Notes under the pieces: model-generated | What the model saw: the letters and a program-made list of their open reading frames with translations, nothing else | Told to the model about the DNA's origin: nothing | The model's database searches: none | Translations under genes and position numbers: made by a program | Part shown: one piece after another, positions 52,783-61,870 of the stretch | Layout: every line of letters begins with the position of its first letter | Numbering within the stretch: position 1 is the first letter of the stretch | NCBI RefSeq assembly: GCF_000420665.1 | Contig: NZ_ATVJ01000002.1 | Coordinates: forward strand, 546,913-610,912 | DNA length: 64,000 bases | Origin: Ponticaulis koreensis DSM 19734 | GTDB lineage: Bacteria; Pseudomonadota; Alphaproteobacteria; Caulobacterales; Hyphomonadaceae | Direction: 5' to 3'

Positions 52783-53343
52783 TTAATTACGAAACGGGAA
52801 ACCGAGGTGCTTCAGGAGCGCCTTAGCTTCTTCGTTCGTTTGCGCCGTGGTGCAAACAATGATGTCCATACCCCAGATCTGGTCTACCTGATCGTAGTTG
52901 ATCTCCGGGAATACGATGTGCTCTTTGATGCCCATGGCGTAGTTGCCATTGCCGTCAAAGCTCTTACCGTTCAGACCACGGAAGTCTTTCACGCGCGGAA
53001 GCGCGATCGTGACCAAGCGGTCCAGGAATTCAAACATACGGTCGCGACGCAGAGTCACTTTACAGCCGATGCTCATGCCCTCACGGAGCTTGAAACCAGC
53101 GATAGATTTACGCGCTTTAGTCGCAACAGGCTTCTGACCCGCGATAGCTTCCATGTCGCGCAGAGCGGACTGGATCTTCTTGGAATCAGCAACCGCTTCG
53201 CCGACACCCATGTTCAGCACGACTTTGTCGAGCTTAGGGACCTGCATAGGGTTTGTGTACTTGAACTCTTCCTGCAGTTTCGGAACGATCTGTTCACGAT
53301 ACAGCTCACGGAAGCGCGGTTCGTAAGTGGTGGCATCAGACAT
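52783..53343 (-). CDS. rplE: 50S ribosomal protein L5
   Basis: A 186-residue protein with [36 protein letters not shown] and [23 protein letters not shown]. It binds 5S rRNA and the P-site tRNA. It overlaps rplX by eight bases. Confidence 0.98.
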   Translation of the reverse strand: MSDATTYEPRFRELYREQIVPKLQEEFKYTNPMQVPKLDKVVLNMGVGEAVADSKKIQSALRDMEAIAGQKPVATKARKSIAGFKLREGMSIGCKVTLRRDRMFEFLDRLVTIALPRVKDFRGLNGKSFDGNGNYAMGIKEHIVFPEINYDQVDQIWGMDIIVCTTAQTNEEAKALLKHLGFPFRN

Positions 53344-53653
53344 CGATGGCCTCCCCTGAACGTTTAGCGTAACGGACTTTGTTACCTTCTTCGTTCACAC
53401 GGAAACCAACGCGTGTCGGCTTGCCGTCTTTCGGGTCAAGAAGTGCAACGTTAGAGACATCGATAGCTGCTTCGAAGCGCTTGATGCCGCCCTGGTCCAG
53501 TTGGTTCGGTTTCTGGTGACGAGTAACAACGTTCACGCCAGAGACGATCACACGACCTTCTTTTGGCATAACTTGCGTTACTTCACCTTGCTTGCCCTTA
53601 TCACGGCCAGCAAGAACGACGACGCGATCACCCTTTTTCACTTTGGCAGCCAT
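53336..53653 (-). CDS. rplX: 50S ribosomal protein L24
   Basis: A 105-residue KOW-domain protein: [38 protein letters not shown]. An assembly initiator protein of the 50S subunit. It overlaps rplN by one base. Confidence 0.98.
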   Translation of the reverse strand: MAAKVKKGDRVVVLAGRDKGKQGEVTQVMPKEGRVIVSGVNVVTRHQKPNQLDQGGIKRFEAAIDVSNVALLDPKDGKPTRVGFRVNEEGNKVRYAKRSGEAIDV

Positions 53654-54021
53654 TACAGCACCTCCGGAGCCAGAGAGATAATCTTCATGTGGTCCTTCGC
53701 GCGAAGCTCACGCGGAACAGGGCCGAAGATACGTGTACCGATCGGATCACCATTATTGTTGATCAGAACAGCAGCGTTCGTGTCGAAACGGATCGCAGAA
53801 CCGTCAGGACGTTTGATGTCTTTAGCAACGCGAACAACAACGGCTTTACGCACATCACCTTTCTTCACGCGGCCTTTAGGAATCGCTTCCTTGATAGACA
53901 CAACGATAATGTCGCCTACGCTGGCATAACGACGCTTAGCGCCACCCAGTACTTTGATGCACTGGACGCGACGTGCGCCGGAGTTGTCAGCGACCGACAG
54001 GTTTGTCTGCATCTGAATCAT
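53653..54021 (-). CDS. rplN: 50S ribosomal protein L14
   Basis: A 122-residue protein: [27 protein letters not shown] and [25 protein letters not shown]. It forms the bridge to the 30S. It overlaps rpsQ by four bases. Confidence 0.98.
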   Translation of the reverse strand: MIQMQTNLSVADNSGARRVQCIKVLGGAKRRYASVGDIIVVSIKEAIPKGRVKKGDVRKAVVVRVAKDIKRPDGSAIRFDTNAAVLINNNGDPIGTRIFGPVPRELRAKDHMKIISLAPEVL

Positions 54022-54269
54022 GCGGCGTCTCCACCAGCTTGATCAGCCATGAGTTCCCAGCGCTTCAGTTTAGACTTTGGCGCACACTCAATGATTGAGA
54101 CCTTTTGGCCTTCTACAGCCACGTTATTTTCATCATGGGCGTGGTAACGCTTAGATTTACGTACGGTCTTACGAAGCAGGGGATGCAGGAAAGTACGCTC
54201 AACACGTACGATCGCTGTTTTGTCCTGCTTGGTGGAGACCACCACACCTTCCATAATCCGCCTAGGCAT
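54018..54269 (-). CDS. rpsQ: 30S ribosomal protein S17
   Basis: An 83-residue OB-fold protein: [22 protein letters not shown] and [13 protein letters not shown]. It is 21 bases after rpmC. Confidence 0.98.
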   Translation of the reverse strand: MPRRIMEGVVVSTKQDKTAIVRVERTFLHPLLRKTVRKSKRYHAHDENNVAVEGQKVSIIECAPKSKLKRWELMADQAGGDAA

Positions 54270-54290
54270 ATTGCTTTTGCTCCCTCAGGT

Positions 54291-54491
54291 TCACGCAGCG
54301 CTGGTTTGCGTTTTCTCGCGAAGGATCGTTTGGATCCGAGCGATATCACGACGCACCTGGCGCACGCGGGCGGTGTTCTCCAGCTGGCCAGTAGCCTGCT
54401 GGAAGCGAAGATTGAATTGCTCTTTTTTAAGAGCGACGAGCTGATCTTTCAGCTCGCTTTCTGTTTTAGCGCGAACGTCTTCCGCTTTCAT
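54291..54491 (-). CDS. rpmC: 50S ribosomal protein L29
   Basis: A 66-residue two-helix protein: [53 protein letters not shown]. It lies near the tunnel exit. It is 18 bases after rplP. Confidence 0.98.
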   Translation of the reverse strand: MKAEDVRAKTESELKDQLVALKKEQFNLRFQQATGQLENTARVRQVRRDIARIQTILREKTQTSAA

Positions 54492-54509
54492 AACGATCTC
54501 CTCTCGCGC

Positions 54510-54923
54510 TTATTCAGCAATTCGGGTGACGACTTTTGTCTTGATCGGCAGTTTCGCCGCACCAAGACGAAGTGCTTCGCGAGCAACTTCATCGTTCACA
54601 CCGTCAATTTCAAAAAGGATACGGCCAGGTTTTACTTTAGCGACCCAACGGTCGATTGAACCTTTACCTTTACCCATACGAACTTCGATTGGCTTTGCCG
54701 AAACCGGCAGGTCTGGGAACACACGGATCCAGACTTTACCCTGACGTTTCATCTGACGAGTGATCGCACGACGTGTCGCTTCGATCTGACGTGAGGTGAT
54801 ACGTTCCGGCTCGAGAGCCTTCAGGCCGTAAGAACCGAAGTTCAGAGAAAAGCCGCCTTTGGCGTTTCCGTGAATCCGGCCTTTGAAAGCCTTACGAAAC
54901 TTTGTGCGCTTTGGCTGCAGCAT
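54510..54923 (-). CDS. rplP: 50S ribosomal protein L16
   Basis: A 137-residue protein: [24 protein letters not shown] and [38 protein letters not shown]. It sits beside the A-site tRNA. It is three bases after rpsC. Confidence 0.98.
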   Translation of the reverse strand: MLQPKRTKFRKAFKGRIHGNAKGGFSLNFGSYGLKALEPERITSRQIEATRRAITRQMKRQGKVWIRVFPDLPVSAKPIEVRMGKGKGSIDRWVAKVKPGRILFEIDGVNDEVAREALRLGAAKLPIKTKVVTRIAE

Positions 54924-54926
54924 TGA

Positions 54927-55664
54927 TTACGCTCCTGCACCTTCGCGGTTGCCCTGGCGCTCACCGCGTGGGCTCGTAGAGCGTGCGCGGGCTTCGCCTG
55001 AAGCTTCCTGTTTCTTGTCCTGAGCCATGGGATCGTGTTCCATGATCTCGCCTTTGTAGACCCAGACCTTGATACCGATGATACCATAGGTGGTCAGCGC
55101 TTCAGCTGTGCCGTAGTCAATGTCCGCACGCAGAGTGTGCAGTGGAACAGAACCTTCAGCATACTGCTCTGTACGCGCGATTTCTGCACCGCCAAGGCGG
55201 CCAGCAACCATCACACGAACACCCAGAGCGCCGAGACGCATAGCAGACTGGATCGAACGCTTCATCGCACGACGGAAAGAAGCACGACGCTCAAGCTGAC
55301 GCGCAATGTCGTCTGCGATGAGAGTTGCGTCGATTTCCGGCTTGCGGATCTCAACAAGGTTCACAAAAACCTCGTCTTCGACGATCTTGGAGAGCTCTTT
55401 ACGAAGCTTCTCGATGTCAGCGCCTTTTTTACCGATAACCATACCAGGGCGAGCCGTGTGAATGGTGATGCGGCATTTCTTGTGCGGGCGCTCAACGATG
55501 ATCTTGGAAATACCAGCTTGCTTAAGCTTGTTCTTGATGAACTCGCGGATCTTCAGATCTTCGTGAAGCAGACGGCCGTAATCAGCGCTGTCAGCATACC
55601 AGCGGGAATCCCACGTACGGTTGATGCCAAGACGCAGACCAATCGGATTTACCTTCTGACCCAT
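54927..55664 (-). CDS. rpsC: 30S ribosomal protein S3
   Basis: A 245-residue protein with the KH domain [24 protein letters not shown] and C-terminal [15 protein letters not shown] [32 protein letters not shown]. It has a charged C-terminal tail. It lines the mRNA entry channel. It overlaps rplV by one base. Confidence 0.98.
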   Translation of the reverse strand: MGQKVNPIGLRLGINRTWDSRWYADSADYGRLLHEDLKIREFIKNKLKQAGISKIIVERPHKKCRITIHTARPGMVIGKKGADIEKLRKELSKIVEDEVFVNLVEIRKPEIDATLIADDIARQLERRASFRRAMKRSIQSAMRLGALGVRVMVAGRLGGAEIARTEQYAEGSVPLHTLRADIDYGTAEALTTYGIIGIKVWVYKGEIMEHDPMAQDKKQEASGEARARSTSPRGERQGNREGAGA

Positions 55665-56056
55665 TATGCGGCCTCCTCAACAGCCATGCTCGTATCACGC
55701 ACGACGATGGTAAGTTGCGAGAACGGCTTCAGGATGCGAGCCGCGCGACCACGTGCACGAGCGCGGAGGCGCTTCATGACGAGGTTTTTGCCGACGTATG
55801 CTTCAGCAACGACCAGAGAGTCGATGTCGAGACCATGGTTGTTCTCAGCGTTTGCAATAGCGCTTTTCAGAGCCTTGCGAACGTCTTCAGCATGACGCTT
55901 CGGAGAAAACTCAAGCTCAGCGAGCGCTTTCTCAACAGTCAGACCACGAATGGACTGAGCGATCAGGTTAAGCTTCTGCGGGCTGATGCGGAGCATGCGA
56001 AGTACGCAACGCGCTTCGTTCTCAGCCTGTTTAGGAGCTGCCTTAGGCTTACCCAT
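55664..56056 (-). CDS. rplV: 50S ribosomal protein L22
   Basis: A 130-residue protein with [35 protein letters not shown] and [22 protein letters not shown], the tunnel-lining hairpin. It is two bases after rpsS. Confidence 0.98.
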   Translation of the reverse strand: MGKPKAAPKQAENEARCVLRMLRISPQKLNLIAQSIRGLTVEKALAELEFSPKRHAEDVRKALKSAIANAENNHGLDIDSLVVAEAYVGKNLVMKRLRARARGRAARILKPFSQLTIVVRDTSMAVEEAA

Positions 56057-56058
56057 GA

Positions 56059-56337
56059 CTACCTCCGCTTCGCTTTCTTGTCCGCGCCGTGGCCGTAGTA
56101 TGTACGGGTCGGAGCGAATTCGCCGAACTTGTGGCCAACCATTTCCTCAGAAACAGTAACCGGGATGAATTTGTTGCCGTTGTGGACCTGGAATGTCAGG
56201 CCAACAAAGTTTGGCAGGATCGTAGAGCGACGGGACCAGGTTTTGATCACTTCGCGCTTTTTGGATTCGCCAGCCGCCTCTGCTTTTTTCAGCAGATAGC
56301 CGTCGACGAATGGGCCTTTCCAGACAGAACGTGACAT
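56059..56337 (-). CDS. rpsS: 30S ribosomal protein S19
   Basis: A 92-residue protein: [20 protein letters not shown] and [41 protein letters not shown]. It binds the 30S head with S13. It is 11 bases after rplB. Confidence 0.98.
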   Translation of the reverse strand: MSRSVWKGPFVDGYLLKKAEAAGESKKREVIKTWSRRSTILPNFVGLTFQVHNGNKFIPVTVSEEMVGHKFGEFAPTRTYYGHGADKKAKRR

Positions 56338-56348
56338 GTCTAAGCGTC

Positions 56349-57179
56349 CTACTTCGATTTGTGACGGCTACGGATGATGAGACGATCCGTTGCCTTGTTT
56401 TTGCGGGTTTTAGGACCGCGGGTTTTCTTACCCCATGGCGTAACCGGGTGACGGCCACCAGAGGACTTACCCTCACCACCACCGTGCGGGTGATCGAACG
56501 GGTTCATGACAACACCACGAACAGACGGGCGCTTACCGAGGTGGCGCTTACGACCTGCTTTACCGAGGTTTTGGTTCATGTTGTCCGGGTTAGAAACCGC
56601 ACCAACCGTTGCAAGGCAGCGGTCCATAACCATGCGGAGTTCACCGGAAGACAGTTTGATCTGAGCGTAGCCATCAGCGCGACCGACGAGCTGAGCGTAA
56701 GTGCCAGCTGAACGTGCGATCTGAGCGCCCTTCTCAGGCTTCATCTCGATGTTGTGAATGATCGTACCAACCGGGATATTCTTCAGCGGCAGTGTATTGC
56801 CTGGCTTGATGTCAGCCGTTGCAGAAGAAATAACCTGATCGCCAGGGCCAAGACGCTGAGGTGCGATGATGTAAGCAAGCTCACCATCTTCGTACTTGAT
56901 CAGAGCGATGAACGCTGTGCGGTTCGGGTCATACTCAAGGCGCTCTACAGTCGCAGGAACGTCAAACTTGTTACGTTTGAAGTCTACTTTACGGTAGAGT
57001 TTCTTAGCACCACCACCAATGCGGCGTGCTGTGATACGACCAGTGTTGTTGCGACCACCGTTCTTAGTGAGACCTTCAGTGAGGGTCTTTTCCGGGCGAC
57101 CTTTGTGCAGGCCGGAACGGTCTACCAGAACGAGCTGGCGGCGACCCGGAGATGTCGGATTGAATGTCTTCAAAGCCAT
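56349..57179 (-). CDS. rplB: 50S ribosomal protein L2
   Basis: A 276-residue protein ending with [40 protein letters not shown], which contains the conserved peptidyl-transferase-proximal His. The length is standard. Confidence 0.98.
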   Translation of the reverse strand: MALKTFNPTSPGRRQLVLVDRSGLHKGRPEKTLTEGLTKNGGRNNTGRITARRIGGGAKKLYRKVDFKRNKFDVPATVERLEYDPNRTAFIALIKYEDGELAYIIAPQRLGPGDQVISSATADIKPGNTLPLKNIPVGTIIHNIEMKPEKGAQIARSAGTYAQLVGRADGYAQIKLSSGELRMVMDRCLATVGAVSNPDNMNQNLGKAGRKRHLGKRPSVRGVVMNPFDHPHGGGEGKSSGGRHPVTPWGKKTRGPKTRKNKATDRLIIRSRHKSK

Positions 57180-57190
57180 GACAGGTTTCC

Positions 57191-57493
57191 TTAGAGTCCG
57201 GTTGCCACGTCGATCGCCTGACCTTCAGCCAGGGTCACAATCGCTTTTTTCACGTCGTTACGACGACCAACGATACCGCGGAAACGCTTAGTCTTACCCT
57301 TGGTAACGATCGTGTTCACACCGAGAACCTGAACGTTAAAGAGCTTTTCTACAGCTTCCTTGATTTGCGGCTTCGTAGCGTTGATCGCAACTTTGAACAC
57401 AACCTTGTTTTCCTCAGAGAGGAAAGTCGACTTCTCGGTGATAACCGGAGCGACGATCGTGTCGTAGTGGATCGGTTGAGCGTCTTTTACCAT
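57191..57493 (-). CDS. rplW: 50S ribosomal protein L23
   Basis: A 100-residue protein: [62 protein letters not shown]. It forms part of the exit site for trigger factor and SRP. It is three bases after rplD. Confidence 0.98.
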   Translation of the reverse strand: MVKDAQPIHYDTIVAPVITEKSTFLSEENKVVFKVAINATKPQIKEAVEKLFNVQVLGVNTIVTKGKTKRFRGIVGRRNDVKKAIVTLAEGQAIDVATGL

Positions 57494-57496
57494 CGC

Positions 57497-58438
57497 TTAG
57501 CCCTCTCCGTTTGCGGCTTTAGCAGCGCGCATTTTCACGAGAAGACGCTGGTCAACCTTCGCACGCGGAGCTTCGCCCGCTACGATTGCCTTAGCCTGGC
57601 CAACCCAGTCTTCGTTTACAGCGCGCTGTGCTACGCCGATTTTCTCGAACAGCGCTGTAGCGTCTGCTTCGCTGATTTCCGCAAGCTTTGTGAGCTCACC
57701 ATAACCTTCGCCAGCCAGAGCTTTCGCTGATTTCGCGCCAACACCGTCAATCAGAACAACGTCATCGATGAACGCGTCGTCGCCAGGCTTAGCGCCAGCT
57801 GGAACGTCGCTCTCGCCGTTGTAACGAGCGTGGATGCTGTCGATAGCGTCTTTCGTCAGGACCAGAGTGTTGCGACGAAGAACGTCGTACACGTTGAGAC
57901 CAGCGAAAGGCAGGACGTCGACGTTAGGAATGTTGCGAGCTGCGCGAGCAAAACCTTCGTTCAGCTCAGTGCCGCCAATGACGAGAGCGTTAGAAATGCC
58001 CAGAGCTTCGAAAGAAGCACGCAGAGATTTCGTTTTGCCTTCGTCAAAGTTCGCATCTTCCAGAACAATAACGTTCTCAGACTTAACCTTGGAAGAGAGA
58101 GCGTGCTTCAGAGCGAGCGCGCGAACCTTCTTAGGCAGGTCGTGAGCGTGGCTGCGAACGCGCGGGCCATGAGCAACACCACCACCAACGAAGATAGGAG
58201 CGTTCTTAGAACCGTGACGTGCGCCGCCAGAACCTTTCTGACGGATGTATTTCTTTGTCGTCACGCTCACTTCAGAGCGGGACTGTGTTTTGTGCGTGCC
58301 AGCCTGACGTTTCGCCAGCTGGTAACGAACCATACGCTGCAGGATGTCGCCGCGGATCTCTTCAATGCCGAATACAGCATCGTCGAGCTCAACCTTACCG
58401 GCTTTCTTAGCAGCGAGCGTTGTGACTGCGAGTTCCAT
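57497..58438 (-). CDS. rplD: 50S ribosomal protein L4 with C-terminal HhH-like extension
   Basis: Residues 1-208 are an ordinary L4, with the tunnel loop [26 protein letters not shown] (about 62-87) and the end [26 protein letters not shown]4 usually stops near residue 205-210, but this frame continues to 313. The added part has a Gly/Asp linker (209-222), then [34 protein letters not shown] (223-256), with the LxxIxGVGxKxAxxL pattern of a helix-hairpin-helix, then [28 protein letters not shown], and a basic tail. No stop or frameshift interrupts it. The extension is predicted to bind RNA or protein. Confidence 0.95.
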   Translation of the reverse strand: MELAVTTLAAKKAGKVELDDAVFGIEEIRGDILQRMVRYQLAKRQAGTHKTQSRSEVSVTTKKYIRQKGSGGARHGSKNAPIFVGGGVAHGPRVRSHAHDLPKKVRALALKHALSSKVKSENVIVLEDANFDEGKTKSLRASFEALGISNALVIGGTELNEGFARAARNIPNVDVLPFAGLNVYDVLRRNTLVLTKDAIDSIHARYNGESDVPAGAKPGDDAFIDDVVLIDGVGAKSAKALAGEGYGELTKLAEISEADATALFEKIGVAQRAVNEDWVGQAKAIVAGEAPRAKVDQRLLVKMRAAKAANGEG

Positions 58439-59232
58439 TACGCGTCAGCTCCCTCAGACTCAGCCGGAGCAGCGTCAGCTTCTTTAGAAGAAGAAACAGA
58501 ACCCGGCATAGGAACACCTTCCGGACGCGCTTTTTTCACAGCGTCACGGACTTCAACCCAACCACCTTCTGGACCAGGGACGTTACCCTTAACCAGAACG
58601 AGGCCACGCTCAGTGTCCACACGAACAACTTCAATGTTTTGCGTAGTGATACGAGCAACGCCGTAGTGACCGGCCATTTTCTTACCTTTGAAGACTTTAC
58701 CCGGATCCTGGCACTGACCTGTAGAACCATGCGAACGGTGAGAGATAGAAACACCGTGAGACGCACGCAGACCGCCGAAGTTCCAGCGCTTCATCGCACC
58801 TGCAAAGCCTTTACCGATGGAGATGCCCGCTACGTCGACTTTCTGACCTGGTACAAAGTGGTCAGCAGAGATAGCAGCGCCCACTTCGAGGAGGTTTTCT
58901 TCAGCAACGCGGAACTCAACCACTTTAGCTTTAGGCGCAACGCCCGCTTTCGCGAACTGGCCACGGTCAGCTTTGGTAGCGTTCTTAGCTTTCTTAGAGC
59001 CGGCACCTAGAACAACAGCTGTGTAGCCATCGTTTACAGTTTTCTCGACAGCGTCCTTCTTAGAACCGCGGTTGATCTTAGCCGTACGATCTTTGTCTTC
59101 ACGTACGCCAACAACCTGACAGCCTTCCAGAGACAGAACCGTCACAGGAATGTGCAGCCCTTCCTCAGAGAAGACACGGGTCATGCCCAGCTTGCGGGCA
59201 ACAACGCCGGAACGTTTCGCTTCTGCAGGCAT
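58438..59232 (-). CDS. rplC: 50S ribosomal protein L3
   Basis: A 264-residue L3 with the signature [40 protein letters not shown], which reaches the peptidyl transferase centre; the modified Gln of the GQ segment is kept. It exceeds the E. coli length by about 55 residues, through an internal Lys/Ala-rich loop near 60-90 and a C-terminal acidic tail ([18 protein letters not shown]). It overlaps rpsJ and rplD by one base at each end (TAATG). Confidence 0.97.
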   Translation of the reverse strand: MPAEAKRSGVVARKLGMTRVFSEEGLHIPVTVLSLEGCQVVGVREDKDRTAKINRGSKKDAVEKTVNDGYTAVVLGAGSKKAKNATKADRGQFAKAGVAPKAKVVEFRVAEENLLEVGAAISADHFVPGQKVDVAGISIGKGFAGAMKRWNFGGLRASHGVSISHRSHGSTGQCQDPGKVFKGKKMAGHYGVARITTQNIEVVRVDTERGLVLVKGNVPGPEGGWVEVRDAVKKARPEGVPMPGSVSSSKEADAAPAESEGADA

Positions 59233-59552
59233 TAGCGCGCTCCCTCAAGTTTAATCTCAACCGCAACGCCAGCAGAGAGGTCGAGCTTCATAAGAGCATC
59301 AACAGTCTGTGGTGTTGGATCAACGATATCGAGCACACGCTTATGCGTGCGGATTTCAAACTGCTCACGAGATTTCTTGTTCACGTGAGGAGAGCGGTTC
59401 ACCGTAAAGCGCTCAATACGCGTTGGCAGCGGAACTGGTCCGCGTACCTGAGCGCCTGTTCGCTTGGCCGTAGAAACGATCTCTTTCGCCGACAGATCGA
59501 GGGCGCGATGATCGAAGGCCTTCAGGCGAATCCGGATGTTTTGTCTGTCCAT
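59232..59552 (-). CDS. rpsJ: 30S ribosomal protein S10
   Basis: A protein of about 106 residues: [70 protein letters not shown] chose the ATG at 59552; an upstream in-frame codon at 59570 is possible but adds six unusual residues. First gene of the S10 operon, with a promoter about 160 bases upstream. S10 also serves in NusB-dependent antitermination. Confidence 0.97.
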   Translation of the reverse strand: MDRQNIRIRLKAFDHRALDLSAKEIVSTAKRTGAQVRGPVPLPTRIERFTVNRSPHVNKKSREQFEIRTHKRVLDIVDPTPQTVDALMKLDLSAGVAVEIKLEGAR

Positions 59553-59707
59553 TGTAGCGTCCGTCCGCACAAAAGCTAAAGTCCGCTCAGCGCCAGCCTT
59601 CGCTGACCCGACGGACCAAAACCGTTTAAAATGTTCCGTTTCGTTGAGAGTACGTTTGCGTTTAGACAGTGTCTAAGGCACGGCTACCTCATTAACGAGC
59701 GCGCACC

Positions 59708-59734
59708 TCTATAGTTTGCAGGCACCCCTGTCAA
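59708..59734 (-). promoter_or_regulatory. Probable S10-operon promoter
   Basis: On the minus strand TTGACA (59729-59734) and TATAGA (59708-59713) are separated by 15 bases, shorter than ideal but with both boxes near consensus. It is about 160 bases upstream of rpsJ, leaving room for a regulatory leader. Confidence 0.6.
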
Positions 59735-59768
59735 CACCAGAGTCATGATTACGGCGCGTATTCTTCAC

Positions 59769-60074
59769 CTATAGAAAGCGGGACACATCGCCGATCGGCA
59801 GAGCAATCCTGATCTGCTTTATCCGGCTCGTATCCCCCGCGTGTAGCGCAACACCCGATTTAGGAATTCCGAGCCATTTGGCAATGAGCTGACAGACGGC
59901 CTTGTTCGCCGCCCCCTTGTCCGGCAGTGCGCGCACCCGAACCTTCAGGAATAACTGGCCAGAAGCGTCCGATTCCACGCTCTCTACGGCGTCTCTGGAC
60001 GATTTAGGCGTAACCCGCACGGTCAGAAGCGTCTCATCTCCATCCGCGCGTAGAGGCAGTCTCTGCTCTTGCAT
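59769..60074 (-). CDS. DUF167 (YggU-like) protein
   Basis: A 101-residue protein with LTVRVTPKSSRDAVESVE and VRVRALPDKGAANKAVCQLIAKWLGIPKSGVALHAGDTSRIKQIRI, the standard DUF167 fold. The role is unknown. The frame is open to 60287, but GAGGAGGGGG directly precedes the ATG at 60074 and the domain begins there. It lies between the RimB-RimK gene and the S10 operon. Confidence 0.88.
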   Translation of the reverse strand: MQEQRLPLRADGDETLLTVRVTPKSSRDAVESVESDASGQLFLKVRVRALPDKGAANKAVCQLIAKWLGIPKSGVALHAGDTSRIKQIRIALPIGDVSRFL

Positions 60075-60185
60075 CACGCCCCCCCCTCCTCTGCTCGGCC
60101 GCGCGTGTCTTATACCAGATGCACTTAAAGAGAATTCAACATAACCGGTGTTTCGGCTCGCCCGACAGAATAAATGAGGCCGGAT

Positions 60186-60226
60186 TAAAAAGACAAAAGG
60201 GAATCGCCAGATCAGCGATTCCCTTT
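60186..60226 (-). terminator. Terminator after the RimB-RimK gene
   Basis: A perfect 12-base-pair stem AAAGGGAATCGC/GCGATTCCCTTT with a seven-base loop. The minus strand continues TTTTGTCTTTTT. Confidence 0.88.
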
Positions 60227-60304
60227 CCATTCTCGACGATGCACCTGACCAGCCTGCGACTCGATTCTTAAAGGCGCGCGCCCACAAGAATCGCCCATAG
60301 CGTC

Positions 60305-61684
60305 CTAATGCTTCAGGTCGCGCGCCAAAGGGCGCACCTTAGCTTCAAGGTTCTGGATGATGAGAGAGGCAACATCTTTACCTGTCGCAGTTTCAATTCC
60401 CTCAAGACCTGGCGACGAGTTCACCTCGAGCACTTTCGGCCCTTCACTCGTGCGAAGGATATCCACGCCAGCAACGGACAGCCCGATCGTCTGCGCTGCT
60501 CGGCGGGCGACATCGCGCTCCTGCTTCGTCAGCCGCACAGGCGCAGCGGTACCGCCGCGATGAAGGTTTGACCGGAAATCACCGTCCGCCGCGCTCCGCT
60601 GGATCGCCGCAACCACCTTATTCCCGACAACGAAACAGCGCGTATCCTTACCAGCCGCCTCTTCTACAAACTGCTGCACGAGGAAATCCGCCTCCAGACC
60701 ACGGAAAGCATCAATCAGGCTTTCGGCAGCCTTCTTCGTTTCCGCGAGTACGACACCCTTGCCCTGACTGGACTGAAGCAGCTTCACGACTGCCGGCGCG
60801 CCGCCTACCAGCGCGATCAGGTCCTTCGTGTCCTTTGGTGAGTTGGCGAACGCTGTGACCGGCATATTGATACGTTCGCGCGACAGGAGCTGGTGCGCAA
60901 GTAGCTTATCACGTGATGCCGCAATCGCAATCGGCGGGTTAAGACAATACGCGCCGCTGTTTGCGAACTGGCGAAGCACGGCGAGGCCATAAGACGTAAT
61001 AGCTGGGCCGATACGCGGGATCACCGCATCATAGCGCGGCAGCACTTTGCCATCGTAATGAACCTCAGACGCGGTTGCGTCGATCTTCATATAGCAACGC
61101 GTCGTATCGATGGCTTCAACGACATGGCCGCGCGCCTCACCGGCCTCAATAAGACGACTTGAAGAGTAATTGTTCGGTTCGCGCGTTAGCAATGCAATCC
61201 GTAGCGGACGCTTTACCGGCTTCTTACGCGGAATGCCTTTATAGAGATCGAAGCTCAACGGCGTTTGAGCGAACGACACGTTCGGATCAACGACCATGTC
61301 GTCCGCAATAGACGTACGACCGAACAACATGCGGTACTGCATGTTTTCGCGGTTGGTCAGCGTCATCTCCACGGGCCATGTCCGGTCGCCGCATGTCAGC
61401 TCTGTCTGGATCACATAGCGCAGCTCTGCCTCACCATTCGAACTCGTCACCTGTCGACGATCCACCACGGGCGCAGAACAGGTGAACTCCATAGACAGAT
61501 CGTCCGGGTTTGGCTGAATGAGAAAACGGACCTGAGGCTTATTGATCGGTCCGAACGGCTCAATGACACTCGCATGCAGCGCAGATGTGCGCGCGCCGGT
61601 GTCAACTTTCGCCTTGATCGCCGGAAGCCCGAGAGACGGAAGAGAGACCCATTCTTCCCAACCGAGTGTAAATGATGATGACAT
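60305..61684 (-). CDS. Fused RimB-RimK: retropepsin-like protease plus S6 glutamate ligase
   Basis: A 459-residue two-domain protein. Residues 1 to about 150 match the RimB / ATP-dependent zinc protease family (PF05618), now viewed as retropepsin-like: [31 protein letters not shown] with catalytic-type Asp28-Thr-Gly. Residues 158-459 are a RimK ATP-grasp ligase: [45 protein letters not shown] and [31 protein letters not shown]. RimK adds Glu to the S6 C-terminus, and RimB trims such tails. The GGAGACGTC before the ATG fixes the start. It lies upstream of the S10 operon. Confidence 0.92.
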   Translation of the reverse strand: MSSSFTLGWEEWVSLPSLGLPAIKAKVDTGARTSALHASVIEPFGPINKPQVRFLIQPNPDDLSMEFTCSAPVVDRRQVTSSNGEAELRYVIQTELTCGDRTWPVEMTLTNRENMQYRMLFGRTSIADDMVVDPNVSFAQTPLSFDLYKGIPRKKPVKRPLRIALLTREPNNYSSSRLIEAGEARGHVVEAIDTTRCYMKIDATASEVHYDGKVLPRYDAVIPRIGPAITSYGLAVLRQFANSGAYCLNPPIAIAASRDKLLAHQLLSRERINMPVTAFANSPKDTKDLIALVGGAPAVVKLLQSSQGKGVVLAETKKAAESLIDAFRGLEADFLVQQFVEEAAGKDTRCFVVGNKVVAAIQRSAADGDFRSNLHRGGTAAPVRLTKQERDVARRAAQTIGLSVAGVDILRTSEGPKVLEVNSSPGLEGIETATGKDVASLIIQNLEAKVRPLARDLKH

Positions 61685-61870
61685 GACGTCTCCAGAAATT
61701 CAGATGAGCGCGACATACAGGATATCGCGCCCAAATAACACGGTTAAGTCATGCAGCCGTTCCGGAATTTTCGGCAGGTTTCTACCGGCTCAGGGTCACC
61801 GCATCAGAGACAATAGCGTACTAAGCTCGACCTCTGAGAAATGCCCATCCAACGTCATCAGGACGCCCCT

